Source: Citrobacter sp. (GTDB taxonomy: Bacteria; Pseudomonadota; Gammaproteobacteria; Enterobacterales; Enterobacteriaceae). Taken from it: a DNA stretch of 64,000 bases. Of this stretch, positions 28,658 through 40,987 are shown piece by piece. The translations under genes and the position numbers were made by a program. Where the stretch lies: positions 27,283 through 91,282 of the forward strand of contig DXKH01000054.1 in the NCBI GenBank assembly GCA_019415335.1, read 5' to 3'. The notes under the pieces are model-generated. The model was not told where the DNA came from and did no database searches. It was given only the letters and a program-made list of their open reading frames with translations. The first letter of the stretch is position 1. Every line of letters starts with the position of its first letter.

Positions 28658-30234
28658 CAGGAATGTTTCTCCTGGGTTGGGGTATCAGTGGTTGTGTGAG
28701 ACGTCTGGAGCAGTACGCTTGGCGTGCTGTTGGTCTCACGCATCAGTTGCATCAGCGTATCTTCGCCAGGGATGCCGTCGACATGCAGATTCATTCTCTG
28801 CTGGAATTCACGAGTACGTTTCATCATTTCTGCCGTCCAGTTCTGCGCGTGCGTTTCGGGCTCGGCGAGCGCGATACTCAGTTGCTGATCGAGCCAGGCC
28901 AGATCTTTACTGTTGCTGGTTGCGCTGATGGCGTCTTTGCCTTGCGGAGTCAGACGATGCAACTGCGTGTAATGCCCGGTCGCATGTTGGTTAAACCAAC
29001 GGCGACTCACCTGCCAGGTGCGGTTATTCATCAACAGATCCAGCGACTCATTGCTGGCACGTGCAACAACGGCATAGTTAAGATGATCGCCGGTTTTGAT
29101 TTCGCTGACCCACGGGTAACCATCCTTCGCGAGTTCTTCCAGCGGCGCTGTGCCCTGTTTGCACGTCAGATTCACCTTTGCAGCATTCTGACATAAGGCA
29201 TCTTCCGCCGAAGCGTCATAACCCCACATGACATACAGTTGGTGCATCGCGTCCGGCTGGTTCACCATTTCGTTATCGATAACAGGTACAACCGGCGCTT
29301 GTGTTTTCGGCGTCTGTTGTTGCCAGCTCACCGGAACCGGTAGGTGAATCGGGAGTCTGGCGTTGATTGAGGCTGTCAGATACCAGCCGCAGGCCGCGAA
29401 AATGGCCGACGCCAATACACCGACGGTAGCCAGGCGCTTACCGTGGTTTCGGGCGGGCAAGATCTCACCAGCGGCCAGATGTAAATGACGAGGTCCCACG
29501 CAAGCGGCACGTTCTGTCCAGGCCGCCAGCATCGATAAATGCGCCAGTTCATTAAATTTGCTGAGATGACCTTGGGTCAGCTCATGCATTTTGCGTACGC
29601 GAGCGGGCGCTAACGGTGAGGTTTCGCAGCCCTGTTCTTCGCACTGAGCCTGCACATAGTCCAGCATTTCACGGCGGGTCAGGGAACGAATCACATGATG
29701 AGTATGGACATACTCCTGAAGACCGGACTTTTTCATCAGAACCGTTTCCTGATCCACCGATCCCATCAGCACAATCGATAACGGAAACGCCAGCGTTTGT
29801 GCCTGGGCTAACAACATTCCCAGCACCTCGCGGCAGTTATCTTTCATGGCTTCTACGTGCGAAATCACCAGTACTTTGCTGTTCGCCTTGCGGGAAGCGG
29901 GGGCTTCCTGCCACTGGCGCAGCACGGTATCCACCGCCTGAAGACGGGTTTTACTCTCTTTGCTTCCAGGATTGAGCTTGTACAGCAGGCTACTGGCACT
30001 CAATTTGGGGAAAGCATTAATAGAAAGGATATCGTGACCGGCGCTTTTCAGCGCATCGCTGTACTGGAAAAGCAGCGCGGCGTCGTTGCAAAAGAGCCCG
30101 GTAATCCCCGCCTGCCGGGTTTTCTCTTTCAGCAGGTTGGAAATATCCTGATGATAAGGCACAAAAAAGTCGCCCGAGGCACGGGTGGCTTTCCTGAATG
30201 GCGGATTTTTAAAATTAAAATGACTCTGATACAT
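28657..30234 (-). CDS. gspA: GspA-like protein with degenerate ATPase motifs
   Basis: The 525-residue protein has the ExeA/GspA plan: N-terminal MYQSHFNFKNPPFR, an AAA-type region (to about 255), a transmembrane helix (about 269-289), a periplasmic domain and a C-terminal peptidoglycan-binding motif (about 465-500, FQQRMNLHVDGIPGEDTLMQLM). Where family members have GxxGxGKT the sequence reads LFCNDAALLFQY, and the Walker B strand reads VLVISHVEA, so ATP binding is doubtful. First gene of gspAB, divergent from gspC across 258 bp. Confidence 0.85.
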   Translation of the reverse strand: MYQSHFNFKNPPFRKATRASGDFFVPYHQDISNLLKEKTRQAGITGLFCNDAALLFQYSDALKSAGHDILSINAFPKLSASSLLYKLNPGSKESKTRLQAVDTVLRQWQEAPASRKANSKVLVISHVEAMKDNCREVLGMLLAQAQTLAFPLSIVLMGSVDQETVLMKKSGLQEYVHTHHVIRSLTRREMLDYVQAQCEEQGCETSPLAPARVRKMHELTQGHLSKFNELAHLSMLAAWTERAACVGPRHLHLAAGEILPARNHGKRLATVGVLASAIFAACGWYLTASINARLPIHLPVPVSWQQQTPKTQAPVVPVIDNEMVNQPDAMHQLYVMWGYDASAEDALCQNAAKVNLTCKQGTAPLEELAKDGYPWVSEIKTGDHLNYAVVARASNESLDLLMNNRTWQVSRRWFNQHATGHYTQLHRLTPQGKDAISATSNSKDLAWLDQQLSIALAEPETHAQNWTAEMMKRTREFQQRMNLHVDGIPGEDTLMQLMRETNSTPSVLLQTSHTTTDTPTQEKHS

Positions 30235-30492
30235 AACGACTTACCGTCTCTTTACATGAATAGCACTGAGACGAAAAGTAAAGGAAAGCGGGTGTCTGAT
30301 CCATTTTAAAAGAGAGTAAAAATATCCTCCTGCGCATCCCTAACATCCGGATTCCAACCGGTCAATATTTTTCTTCGCTAAAGTTAATGATAAAGCCGAT
30401 GGTCGGTTATAGGCCAGTTAATTATTATTTGCCGCATGTATTGGTGCAGCGCGATGCTGCTTATTTTCGTTTTGCAAAAGGTCAGATGAATA

Positions 30493-31266
30493 ATGAGTTT
30501 CTCATTTCTCTCCCGCTGGAGAACGCCTTTTATCATGTTTATGTTGCTTATTTTTTGCGGCCAGCAAGGGTATGTGATCATTAAAGATTATCAAAAGGTG
30601 ACTAAAAAGCTGGCGAACGTGGATGCAAAACCAGTGAAACAACGCAAAGAAGAAAAAAAGTTTGCGCTTTTCACTGCGGCGGTGCGCCCACAAAACGTGC
30701 CCGCAGCGGTCAAAACTCCGCTATCTGCTGAAATTGAGGGTATTGTCAGGAGTGACGATGCCTGGCTTTCCTTTGCCGTGATTAAGACCCAGAGCGGGCA
30801 ACAGAGCTACCGCGAGGGGGAGAAACTGACTGGGGTCGACGACGTCTATATTGAGTCAATTAATAAAGACAATGTCGTGGTGAATTATCAAGGAACGCCT
30901 CAGGTTCTGGCATTAAAAAAACCTGATTATTTTAAGGGCGGCGTTGACAGCGGCCCGGTAACGAAATCGACAAAAGATGCAGGCGCCGACCATTTGCATC
31001 TGGATGATTATCTGGTGTTAAAACCGTTAATCGAAAAGGGCCAACTGGAAGGCTATAACATTAACCCAAGGGATGCTTCACCGTTTTACAGCCATTCAGG
31101 ACTGGAAAAAGGTGATGTGGCGGTTGAAGTTAATTCTGTCGATATGACGAAAGAAGCACAGGCGAAAAATATCCTCGCTAACTGGTCGAAAATGAAAGAA
31201 GCGGAAGTCGTCGTCAGACGCCACGCTCACCTTGAAAATATTCGGGTTAATGTTCTAAACAATTAA
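30493..31266 (+). CDS. gspC: Type II secretion inner-membrane protein GspC
   Basis: The 257-residue protein has a short cytoplasmic tail, one transmembrane helix (about residues 11-29), an HR domain (about 75-140, EIEGIVRSDDAWLSFAVIKTQ in part) and a PDZ-type domain (about 165-255, GLEKGDVAVEVNSVDMT). GspC links the inner-membrane platform to the secretin and helps select substrates. It is intact, starts the rightward gsp block and precedes gspD by 13 bp. Confidence 0.9.
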   Translation: MSFSFLSRWRTPFIMFMLLIFCGQQGYVIIKDYQKVTKKLANVDAKPVKQRKEEKKFALFTAAVRPQNVPAAVKTPLSAEIEGIVRSDDAWLSFAVIKTQSGQQSYREGEKLTGVDDVYIESINKDNVVVNYQGTPQVLALKKPDYFKGGVDSGPVTKSTKDAGADHLHLDDYLVLKPLIEKGQLEGYNINPRDASPFYSHSGLEKGDVAVEVNSVDMTKEAQAKNILANWSKMKEAEVVVRRHAHLENIRVNVLNN

Positions 31267-31279
31267 CAAGTGTACAGAC

Positions 31280-32887
31280 ATGAAGAAATTTCCCTGGGCG
31301 TGCGTGGCGCTGACCGCATTGTCGTTGTATTCAAGTTCGCTGTTTGCAGCTAACTTTAGCGCGAGTTTTAAAAATACCGATATCCGCGAATTTATCGATA
31401 CGGTGGGGCGCAATTTAAATAAAACCATCCTGGTGGATCCGTCCGTGCAGGGAGCGGTTTCAGTCAGAACCTACAACGTGCTGACGGAAGATGAGTATTA
31501 CCAGTTCTTTTTAAGCGTGCTGGACCTGTACGGTTTATCGGTGATCCCGATGGATAACGGCATGGTCAAAGTGGTGCGCTCAAGCGTAGCGCGTATGGCG
31601 GGCGCTCCGGTCGTTGACAGCAAGAATCCCGGCAAAGGGGATGAGATCATTACCCGTGTCGTGCGCATGGAAAACGTCCCGGTGCGCGAACTGGCACCCT
31701 TGCTCCGTCAGCTCAACGACGCTTCAGGCATCGGCAACGTAGTGCATTTCGAACCGTCAAACGTGCTGCTGTTAACCGGTAAAGCCTCGGTGGTCAACCG
31801 GCTGGTGGATCTGGTGCAGCGCGTCGATAAAGACGGCGTGCAGCGCCGTGAGATCGTCCCGCTGCGCTTTGCCTCCGCGAAAGAACTGTCGGATATGTTG
31901 AATAACCTCAACAACGAAGAGCAGAAAGGACAAAACGCGCCGCAACTGGCCACCAAAGTGGTGGCTGATGATGAAACCAATAGTCTGGTGATCAGCGGCT
32001 CGGAAGAGGCGCGAGCGCGCACCCGTACGCTGATTGGTCAACTGGATCGTGAGCAGAATAACGAAGGGAATACCCGCGTGTTCTATCTCAAATACGCCAA
32101 CGCCAGCAAAGTGGTCCCGGTGCTGACCGGAATTGGCGAACAGTTGAAAGACAAACCCGGCGCGGCGAAGAGCAAAACGGCGATGGCCTCGTCTGACATG
32201 AATATTACCGCCGACGAATCGACTAACTCACTGGTGATCACCGCGCAGCCTAACGTGATGAACTCTCTCGAGAAGGTGATTGATAAGCTGGATATTCGTC
32301 GCCCGCAGGTGCTGGTGGAAGCGATTATTGCTGAAGTGCAGGATGGCAACGGTCTGGATCTCGGCGTGCAATGGACCGGCAAACACGGTGGCGTACAGTT
32401 TGGTTCGACCGGGATGCCGATAAGCCAGGTTGATAAATCGAAAATCATCGGCAGCTTTACAGGTCTGGCGACAGGCTTCTTTAACGGCGACTTCGGCGGG
32501 CTGATGACGGCGCTGTCAACCAATGGCAAAAACGACATCCTCTCCACGCCAAGTGTGGTCACACTGGATAACAAAGAGGCGTCGTTTAACGTCGGGCAGG
32601 ATGTGCCGGTGCTTTCCGGGTCACAGACCACCAGCGGCGATAACGTCTTTAACTCGGTTGAACGTAAAACCGTGGGGACCAAGCTGAAAATCGTGCCGCA
32701 AATTAATGATGGCGACATGATCCACCTTAAGATCGAGCAGGAAGTGTCCAGTGTAGACAACAGCGCGACGGAAGATGCCAGCCTTGGCCCCACCTTCAAT
32801 ACGCGCACCATCAATAACGAAGTGATGGTACACAGTGGTCAAACCGTGGTGCTACCGGCAATACCGATGATCTCACGCTGCGCGTGA
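31280..32887 (+). pseudogene. gspD: Secretin gspD, truncated by internal deletion
   Basis: The frame encodes a signal peptide (to LFAANF), N0 to N3 domains (about residues 24-330) and most of the secretin core (ILSTPSVVTLDNKEASFNVGQDVPVLSG; KLKIVPQINDGD). At HSGQTVVL (near 32850) it leaves the family pattern, reading PAIPMISRCA then stop at codon 536, against about 650 for intact GspD. The last barrel strands and the pilotin-binding S domain are lost. Another frame resembling the gspK tail follows directly. A stable secretin is unlikely. Confidence 0.88.
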
Positions 32888-32961
32888 TCGGTCAGCTTCA
32901 GGTCAATCAGGAAGCTGGCGAGATTATCACGTGGCAGCGTCGTTACCGAATGATTGAATAA
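32857..32961 (+). pseudogene. gspK: Probable 3' remnant of gspK
   Basis: In the frame one base off gspD, about 30 codons read GNTDDLTLRVIGQLQVNQEAG, then EIITWQRRYRMIE and stop, 4 bp before gspL. This resembles the C-terminal strands of GspK minor pseudopilins and sits exactly where gspK should end. gspE to most of gspK are absent, so a deletion joined gspD to gspK. Length is too short for certain assignment. Confidence 0.5.
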
Positions 32962-32964
32962 CAC

Positions 32965-34110
32965 ATGTTGAATCCTATGAAACAGGTACTTTTTATTCGT
33001 CCCGACAGCGGCGAGGACGGGAAATTATGGTGGTGTGAATCTGGAAGTCAGCAGGTTGAAACGCTGGAAAATCTGCAAGCGCTTACGGACCATCCTCTGG
33101 CGGCACGCGTCTGTCTGTTATTGCCGGCCAGTGAGATGATTTTCCGTCACTTCACATTGCCGAAAAAGATCGCCTCGCAGGCGACCGCATTCTCGTGGAT
33201 GGCGGAGGAGACGCTGATCGGCGAAGTGGATAACCTCCACTGGACGGTACTCAGCAAAAAAGGTCGGGAAGTGGATGCGGTGGCTATTGACGCGCAGCGA
33301 TTGCGCGACTGGCTGAACCGTTTTCACGAGGCGGGGTTAACGGTAGTCCAGGTACTACCGGATGCCTGGCTGTTGCCGGTGTCACAAGGGGGAAGCACGA
33401 TTGTCTCTCTTGATGAAAGCTATTGGTTACGCTGTTCTCCGGATGTCGCCAGCCAGGTGGATGGGGCACTGCTGCCGTTGTTACTGCAAAAAACCGGAGA
33501 AGGTGAGGTGTGTTGCTACGGGGAGATCCCCGATGGCGTGGACGTTGATGAACAACAACCGTGGCAGCATCCTCTGGTGTTGATTCAACCCCAATGGCAG
33601 GCCTGTCGGATTAATTTGCTGCACGGTGAATTTAGCGCCCGTACGGTATCCGGCGGGGCGGTAAAAGGGATTAAGGCCGCGATGGTGGCGGCTGGCATTT
33701 TGTCGTTGAGTTTGCTGTTAGGTCCGAGAATGGCGATGGCCTGGGTGTTGGTACAGCAAGAGAATCAGGTTCAGCAGGAGATTGTGCAGGTCTACCAGCA
33801 TTACTTCCCGAGCCTGCGTCAGATGACCAATATTCGCTATCACTTTGGTCAGAACATGAAGAAACAGCGTAAAGGGATCTTCCTGCAACTGGATGAACTG
33901 GAAACGGCCAAACAGGCGGTTCCCGCACTGGAAATTGACCAGGTTGATTACGACGGGCTTCAGGGAACATTGACACTGAGCGTAAGTGCGCAGAACCCAC
34001 AGGCGTTGCAGGAATTTGTTCATCAGACAAATGAGCATTTCGATTTTACGCTGCAACCTGTCTCGAAAGAGGCGCCATATACCGCCATGATCACCGGGAA
34101 ATATAAATGA
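32965..34110 (+). CDS. gspL: Type II secretion inner-membrane protein GspL
   Basis: The 381-residue protein has a cytoplasmic actin-like domain (about residues 1-225), a transmembrane helix (about 232-255, GIKAAMVAAGILSLSLLLG) and a periplasmic ferredoxin-like domain (about 300-380). GspL normally recruits the ATPase GspE and binds GspM. gspE is missing here. Overlaps gspM by 4 bp (ATGA). Confidence 0.88.
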   Translation: MLNPMKQVLFIRPDSGEDGKLWWCESGSQQVETLENLQALTDHPLAARVCLLLPASEMIFRHFTLPKKIASQATAFSWMAEETLIGEVDNLHWTVLSKKGREVDAVAIDAQRLRDWLNRFHEAGLTVVQVLPDAWLLPVSQGGSTIVSLDESYWLRCSPDVASQVDGALLPLLLQKTGEGEVCCYGEIPDGVDVDEQQPWQHPLVLIQPQWQACRINLLHGEFSARTVSGGAVKGIKAAMVAAGILSLSLLLGPRMAMAWVLVQQENQVQQEIVQVYQHYFPSLRQMTNIRYHFGQNMKKQRKGIFLQLDELETAKQAVPALEIDQVDYDGLQGTLTLSVSAQNPQALQEFVHQTNEHFDFTLQPVSKEAPYTAMITGKYK

Positions 34111-34589
34111 AAGAGCGAATCGCGCAATTAAAAACGCGCTATCAAAATTACAGCAGTCGAGAAAAAAACAGTCTGAAAATATGCGCGGTAGCCATTTGCT
34201 GTGCCGCAATTTATTACGCGGGTGTTCTCCCGCTGGATAATAGTATTCAAAGCAGCAAATCGACGCTGGTAAAACAAAAAGAGATGCAGAACTGGATGCG
34301 AGCGGAAATTGATAAAAACCACCTGCAAATGCAACAGATTAAAACGGATAACCCACGCGGTGTTATAGAACGCAGTGCGCACGATATTCATTTATCGCTG
34401 ACCGATATCCGCCAGGAGGGGCAGACATTGTCGTTTGTTATAGGGCAGGTCAATATCAATGAATTAAAAAACTGGCTGCGGGAGGTGAATATGTCATCCG
34501 GCGTTCGTCTGGAGAAAATGAGCCTGACGCCAGTGGATCATCTCAATGACGTTAAAGCGGTAATTCAGTTAACCTGGAAAAAGGCGTGA
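34107..34589 (+). CDS. gspM: Type II secretion inner-membrane protein GspM
   Basis: The 160-residue protein has an N-terminal cytoplasmic helix, one transmembrane segment (about residues 24-42, KICAVAICCAAIYYAGVLPL) and a small periplasmic ferredoxin-like domain. It stabilises GspL. It is coupled to gspL and gspO by overlapping stop/start codons, and nothing in it looks broken. Confidence 0.86.
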   Translation: MKERIAQLKTRYQNYSSREKNSLKICAVAICCAAIYYAGVLPLDNSIQSSKSTLVKQKEMQNWMRAEIDKNHLQMQQIKTDNPRGVIERSAHDIHLSLTDIRQEGQTLSFVIGQVNINELKNWLREVNMSSGVRLEKMSLTPVDHLNDVKAVIQLTWKKA

Positions 34590-35386
34590 TGAACATTTTC
34601 ACACTGTTCCGGGAGAGTGATCCGCTGCTGTTTACCGGGATGAGTACGGTGTTAGGGGCAATCATCGGCAGTTTTCTCGGCGTGGTCGCGGAACGCGTGC
34701 CGGGGATGATCATGGACGAAGACGCACGGGGAAATTTGCTGTTCCCTGCGTCGCATTGTCCGGAATGTCAGCATTCACTTCGGGCGTGGGAGAACATCCC
34801 TATTGTCAGTTGGCTGGCACTTCGCGGTCGCTGTAGCCACTGTCAGACCGCGATTCCGCTGCGGTTATTTTTAGTGGAACTGGTCACCGCGCTTTTCTTT
34901 GGCGCAACGGCCTGGTGGGTATCCGATGTTCAGGCGCTGCTCTCGCTCTGGTTATTAGCGGCATTTTTATTACCCTTAGCCATGATTGACGGACAGCATC
35001 AGCTGTTGCCGGATTGCCTGACGCAACCGCTGCTGTGGGCTGGATTGCTGATACACAGCGTCGACCATGCGTTACCGCTGCATGATGCACTTTTCGGTGC
35101 GGCGGCGGGTTACCTGTCGCTTTGGCTGCTCTACTGGGCGTTTCGTCTGGTCACCGGGCGCGAAGGTCTGGGGTATGGCGATTTTAAGTTACTGGCGGCA
35201 CTGGGCGCCTGGTGTGGCTGGCAGGCACTACCAGCCATCGTACTGCTGGCGGCTGTATGTGGGATTGCCGGATATTGTGTTCTCACGTATTTAAATAAAA
35301 ATAACCAAACTATCCCTTTTGGTCCCTCACTGGCTTTTGCTGGCATGATGGTATTTGCTCACCAGACACTCGTAATCACACTCTGA
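34589..35386 (+). CDS. gspO: Prepilin peptidase GspO
   Basis: The 265-residue polytopic aspartic protease has the cytoplasmic zinc tetra-cysteine motif (CPEC ... CSHC, about residues 50-80) and catalytic aspartates in AMIDGQHQLLPD and GYGDFKLLAALG. It cleaves and N-methylates type II pseudopilins and type IV pilins. The pseudopilin genes gspG-K are missing here, so any substrate would be elsewhere. The ATG at 34589 overlaps the gspM stop; a GTG 3 bp upstream is possible. Confidence 0.92.
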   Translation: MNIFTLFRESDPLLFTGMSTVLGAIIGSFLGVVAERVPGMIMDEDARGNLLFPASHCPECQHSLRAWENIPIVSWLALRGRCSHCQTAIPLRLFLVELVTALFFGATAWWVSDVQALLSLWLLAAFLLPLAMIDGQHQLLPDCLTQPLLWAGLLIHSVDHALPLHDALFGAAAGYLSLWLLYWAFRLVTGREGLGYGDFKLLAALGAWCGWQALPAIVLLAAVCGIAGYCVLTYLNKNNQTIPFGPSLAFAGMMVFAHQTLVITL

Positions 35387-35631
35387 ATATTGTGGTCAAG
35401 TTTTTTTAAAAGTTTTTTTCAACGGAGAATAGAAGGACATATTTTTTCTCCCTCAGTATAGTGTAGAAAGAACGGAAGCTATATGGATTTGAGGCTTGTC
35501 TCTTTTTTGTGGAGGAGTACAACGCACACAAATAATGTTCGGATGAAGATATTTTTTTTTGCTTTAAATAAAGTCTGTAAAAGATATTCCATGTTTTAAA
35601 GGAAGACATGGTCCCTAATGTTTATGAATAA

Positions 35632-38385
<2,754 letters not shown>

Positions 38386-38399
38386 TCTTCTGACCCTGA

Positions 38400-38455
38400 C
38401 ATTGCGGAGGTGAGATTTATCCGCAATGGCCGCCCCTCTCCACTTTGGGAGGGGC
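38400..38455 (+). other. Two hairpins after the GH18 chitinase gene
   Basis: CATTGCGGA ... TCCGCAATG (38400-38428) and GCCCCTC ... GAGGGGC (38432-38455) are perfect-arm hairpins without a T-tract. They may stabilise the chitinase mRNA or attenuate transcription into the transglycosylase gene. Confidence 0.6.
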
Positions 38456-38520
38456 AGCCACTCAATAAAAATAATCGATATGCCAAGGAGGAACAGGGAA
38501 ATAAATAAGCAGGTGATGAA

Positions 38521-38967
38521 ATGAAACGCATGATGTTGTTATTACTGTTCGTTAGCCAAAGTGTTTTCGCCAATTGCTGGGATACCGCGGCACATCATTA
38601 TCACGTCGACCCCTATTTACTCTTTGCGATTGCAAAAGTGGAATCAGGCATGAACCCTAATGCGGTGGGCTGGAATCGTGACGGTTCCCGGGATGTTGGA
38701 CTGATGCAGATTAACAGCTCTCATTTTCGAGAGTTGCAACGACAGGGTATCAATGAGTCTCGCTTAATGGCAGAACCCTGTACCTCGATTATGGTTGGCG
38801 CGTCGATATTGTCGAGCATGATTAAGGTGTATGGCTATAACTGGGAAGCGGTGGGGGCTTATAACGCCGGGCTGAAAAAAGAGAATTATTCTCAGCGTAT
38901 GGTTTATGCCCGTAAGGTCTGGAATAAATACCAGAAAATAAAACCACATTTTACTAAAGAATATTGA
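38521..38967 (+). CDS. Small SLT-type lytic transglycosylase (IagB/PilT-like)
   Basis: The 148-residue protein has a signal peptide (about residues 1-17, ending SVFA) and a single lysozyme-like SLT domain with catalytic Glu41 in AIAKVESGMNP, then GLMQINSSHF and AVGAYNAGL. It is the size of IagB/EtgA enzymes that open peptidoglycan for secretion machines. Lying between two chitinases in a gsp island, it may have served secretin assembly or cell-wall passage of the chitinases. Its substrate is presumably peptidoglycan. Confidence 0.85.
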   Translation: MKRMMLLLLFVSQSVFANCWDTAAHHYHVDPYLLFAIAKVESGMNPNAVGWNRDGSRDVGLMQINSSHFRELQRQGINESRLMAEPCTSIMVGASILSSMIKVYGYNWEAVGAYNAGLKKENYSQRMVYARKVWNKYQKIKPHFTKEY

Positions 38968-39104
38968 TTTTTGTTTTTTGAAGAGTACCGGGCGGTGTTC
39001 TTCAGAAAATGAAAAGCACGGCAATTTCAGGTTTATTTATTAACGGAGTAATACATAAGCCGGGATTGTCTACACCATTGTTCCAAACAACAGGATTATT
39101 TGAA

Positions 39105-40934
39105 ATGACCAAAAGGACATTACTGAGCGTTCTCGTAGCAGGTGCGTGTATCGCCCCGTTTATGGCTCAGGCTAGCACGTTGCAGGCGACCAGCAGCGAA
39201 CCGTACACCATGAAAGCCAGCGACCTGGCGAAGAAAGAAAAGGAGCTGACAAGCTTTCCGCTGATGGCCTCCGTAAAGGAAACCATCCGTACGCTGGATA
39301 ATGCGCAGGTCGAGTTGATCGAGCCGGGCCGTGCTGCGAATCCGGATAACGTGAAACGCGTTGAAGGTATTGTCAAAGCCAGCGACTGGGACTATCTGTT
39401 CCCGATGCGTGCGCAGTCTTACACCTACAGCAACTTCCTGAAGGCGGTGGGGAAATTCCCTGCGCTGTGTAAGACCTATAACGATGGTCGCGATAGTGAC
39501 GCGATTTGTCGCAAAGAACTGGCAACCATGTTTGCCCACTTTGCACAGGAAACCGGGGGACACGAAAGCTGGCGTCCGGAAGCCGAATGGCGTCAGGCAC
39601 TGGTTCACGTCCGTGAAATGGGCTGGACTGAAGGTCAGAAGGGCGGTTACAACGGCGAATGCGATCCGAAAATCTGGCAGGGACAAACCTGGCCGTGTGG
39701 TACAGATAAAGACGGCGATTTCGTGAGCTACTTTGGCCGTGGCGCTAAGCAACTGTCTTACAACTACAACTACGGTCCGTTCTCTGAAGCTATGTTTGGT
39801 ACGGTCCGCACGTTGCTGGACAAACCGGAACTGGTGGCAGATACCTGGTTGAACCTCGCGAGTGCGATCTTCTTCTTTGCCTACCCGCAGCCGCCAAAAC
39901 CCAGCATGCTGCAGGTTATCGACGGCACCTGGAAACCGAACGATCATGACAAAGCCAACGGCCTGGTTTCGGGCTTTGGTGTGACCACTCAGATCATCAA
40001 CGGTGGCGTAGAGTGCGGTGGCCCGACTGAAATCGCGCAGTCTGAAAACCGTATCAAATACTACAAAGAGTTCGCGAAATACCTGAAAGTACAGGTACCG
40101 GCGAACGAAGTGCTGGGCTGCGCCAACATGAAGCAGTTCGATGAAGGCGGTTCTGGCGCCCTGAAGATTTACTGGGAGCAGGACTGGGGATGGAGCGCGG
40201 ATACACCAAGCGGTCAGACCTACTCTTGCCAGTTGGTCGGTTATCAGACGCCATTCAGCGCATTCAAAGAGGGCGACTACAGCAAATGCGTGCAGAAATT
40301 CTTTGATGTGAAGGTTGTCAATGATGATGGTTCTGCCACCACGCCTGATGAAGAGCCGGTGACGCCAACCCCAACGCCATCTGACGATGAGACGCCGGCA
40401 CCAACGCCGACGCCGACTCCGGATGAAACGCCAGAAGAACCGGCTACCGTTAATCATGCGCCAGTCGCGCAGATTGCCGGTCCAATTGGCGCTGTTGAAG
40501 CGGGCGCGAAAGTGTCCCTGAGCGCGGAAGGATCGACGGACGAAGACGGTAACACCCTGATCTACACCTGGCATTCCCAGGATGGTCAGACCGTGACGGG
40601 TGAGGACAAAGCCGTTGTCACCTTCAACGCGCCGGAATCTGCAACCGCGCAGCAGTATGAAGTGAGCCTGACCGTCAGTGATGGCGAACTGAGCAGCACC
40701 ACCTCTTATCTGTTGAACGTGAAGGCGAAAGCCGCGTCTCCGGATGAAGGCACCTCTGGCAGTTACCCTGCCTGGAGCACTCAGACCAAATACAAGGCAG
40801 GCGATATCGTGAATAACCACGGTAAACTGTTCCAGTGCAAACCGTTCCCGTACAGCGGCTGGTGTAACAATGCACCGACGTACTATGAACCGGGTGCAGG
40901 TCTGGCCTGGTCCGACGCCTGGTCGGCGCTGTAA
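39105..40934 (+). CDS. Secreted GH19 chitinase with chitin-binding module
   Basis: The 609-residue enzyme has a signal peptide ([19 protein letters not shown]...AQA), a GH19 catalytic domain (about residues 95-390) with the acid Glu149 in [11 protein letters not shown] and the [16 protein letters not shown] substrate-cleft motif, a Pro/Thr/Asp-rich linker (about 408-450), a PKD/Ig-like module (about 455-540) and a C-terminal CBM5/12-like module (about 550-609). The ATG at 39105 begins the signal peptide; an open stretch upstream is leader. It complements the GH18 enzyme on chitin. Confidence 0.94.
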   Translation: MTKRTLLSVLVAGACIAPFMAQASTLQATSSEPYTMKASDLAKKEKELTSFPLMASVKETIRTLDNAQVELIEPGRAANPDNVKRVEGIVKASDWDYLFPMRAQSYTYSNFLKAVGKFPALCKTYNDGRDSDAICRKELATMFAHFAQETGGHESWRPEAEWRQALVHVREMGWTEGQKGGYNGECDPKIWQGQTWPCGTDKDGDFVSYFGRGAKQLSYNYNYGPFSEAMFGTVRTLLDKPELVADTWLNLASAIFFFAYPQPPKPSMLQVIDGTWKPNDHDKANGLVSGFGVTTQIINGGVECGGPTEIAQSENRIKYYKEFAKYLKVQVPANEVLGCANMKQFDEGGSGALKIYWEQDWGWSADTPSGQTYSCQLVGYQTPFSAFKEGDYSKCVQKFFDVKVVNDDGSATTPDEEPVTPTPTPSDDETPAPTPTPTPDETPEEPATVNHAPVAQIAGPIGAVEAGAKVSLSAEGSTDEDGNTLIYTWHSQDGQTVTGEDKAVVTFNAPESATAQQYEVSLTVSDGELSSTTSYLLNVKAKAASPDEGTSGSYPAWSTQTKYKAGDIVNNHGKLFQCKPFPYSGWCNNAPTYYEPGAGLAWSDAWSAL

Positions 40935-40940
40935 AAGCAA

Positions 40941-40970
40941 AACGGCAACCCTCGGGTTGCCGTTTTTCTT
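40941..40970 (+). terminator. Terminator after the GH19 chitinase
   Basis: AACGGCAACC-CTCG-GGTTGCCGTT with TTTCTT after it, and an A-rich flank on the other side, so it may also stop the convergent ybjS transcript. It closes the island on the right. Confidence 0.9.
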
Positions 40971-40987
40971 GTTATCGGTGGAATGTC

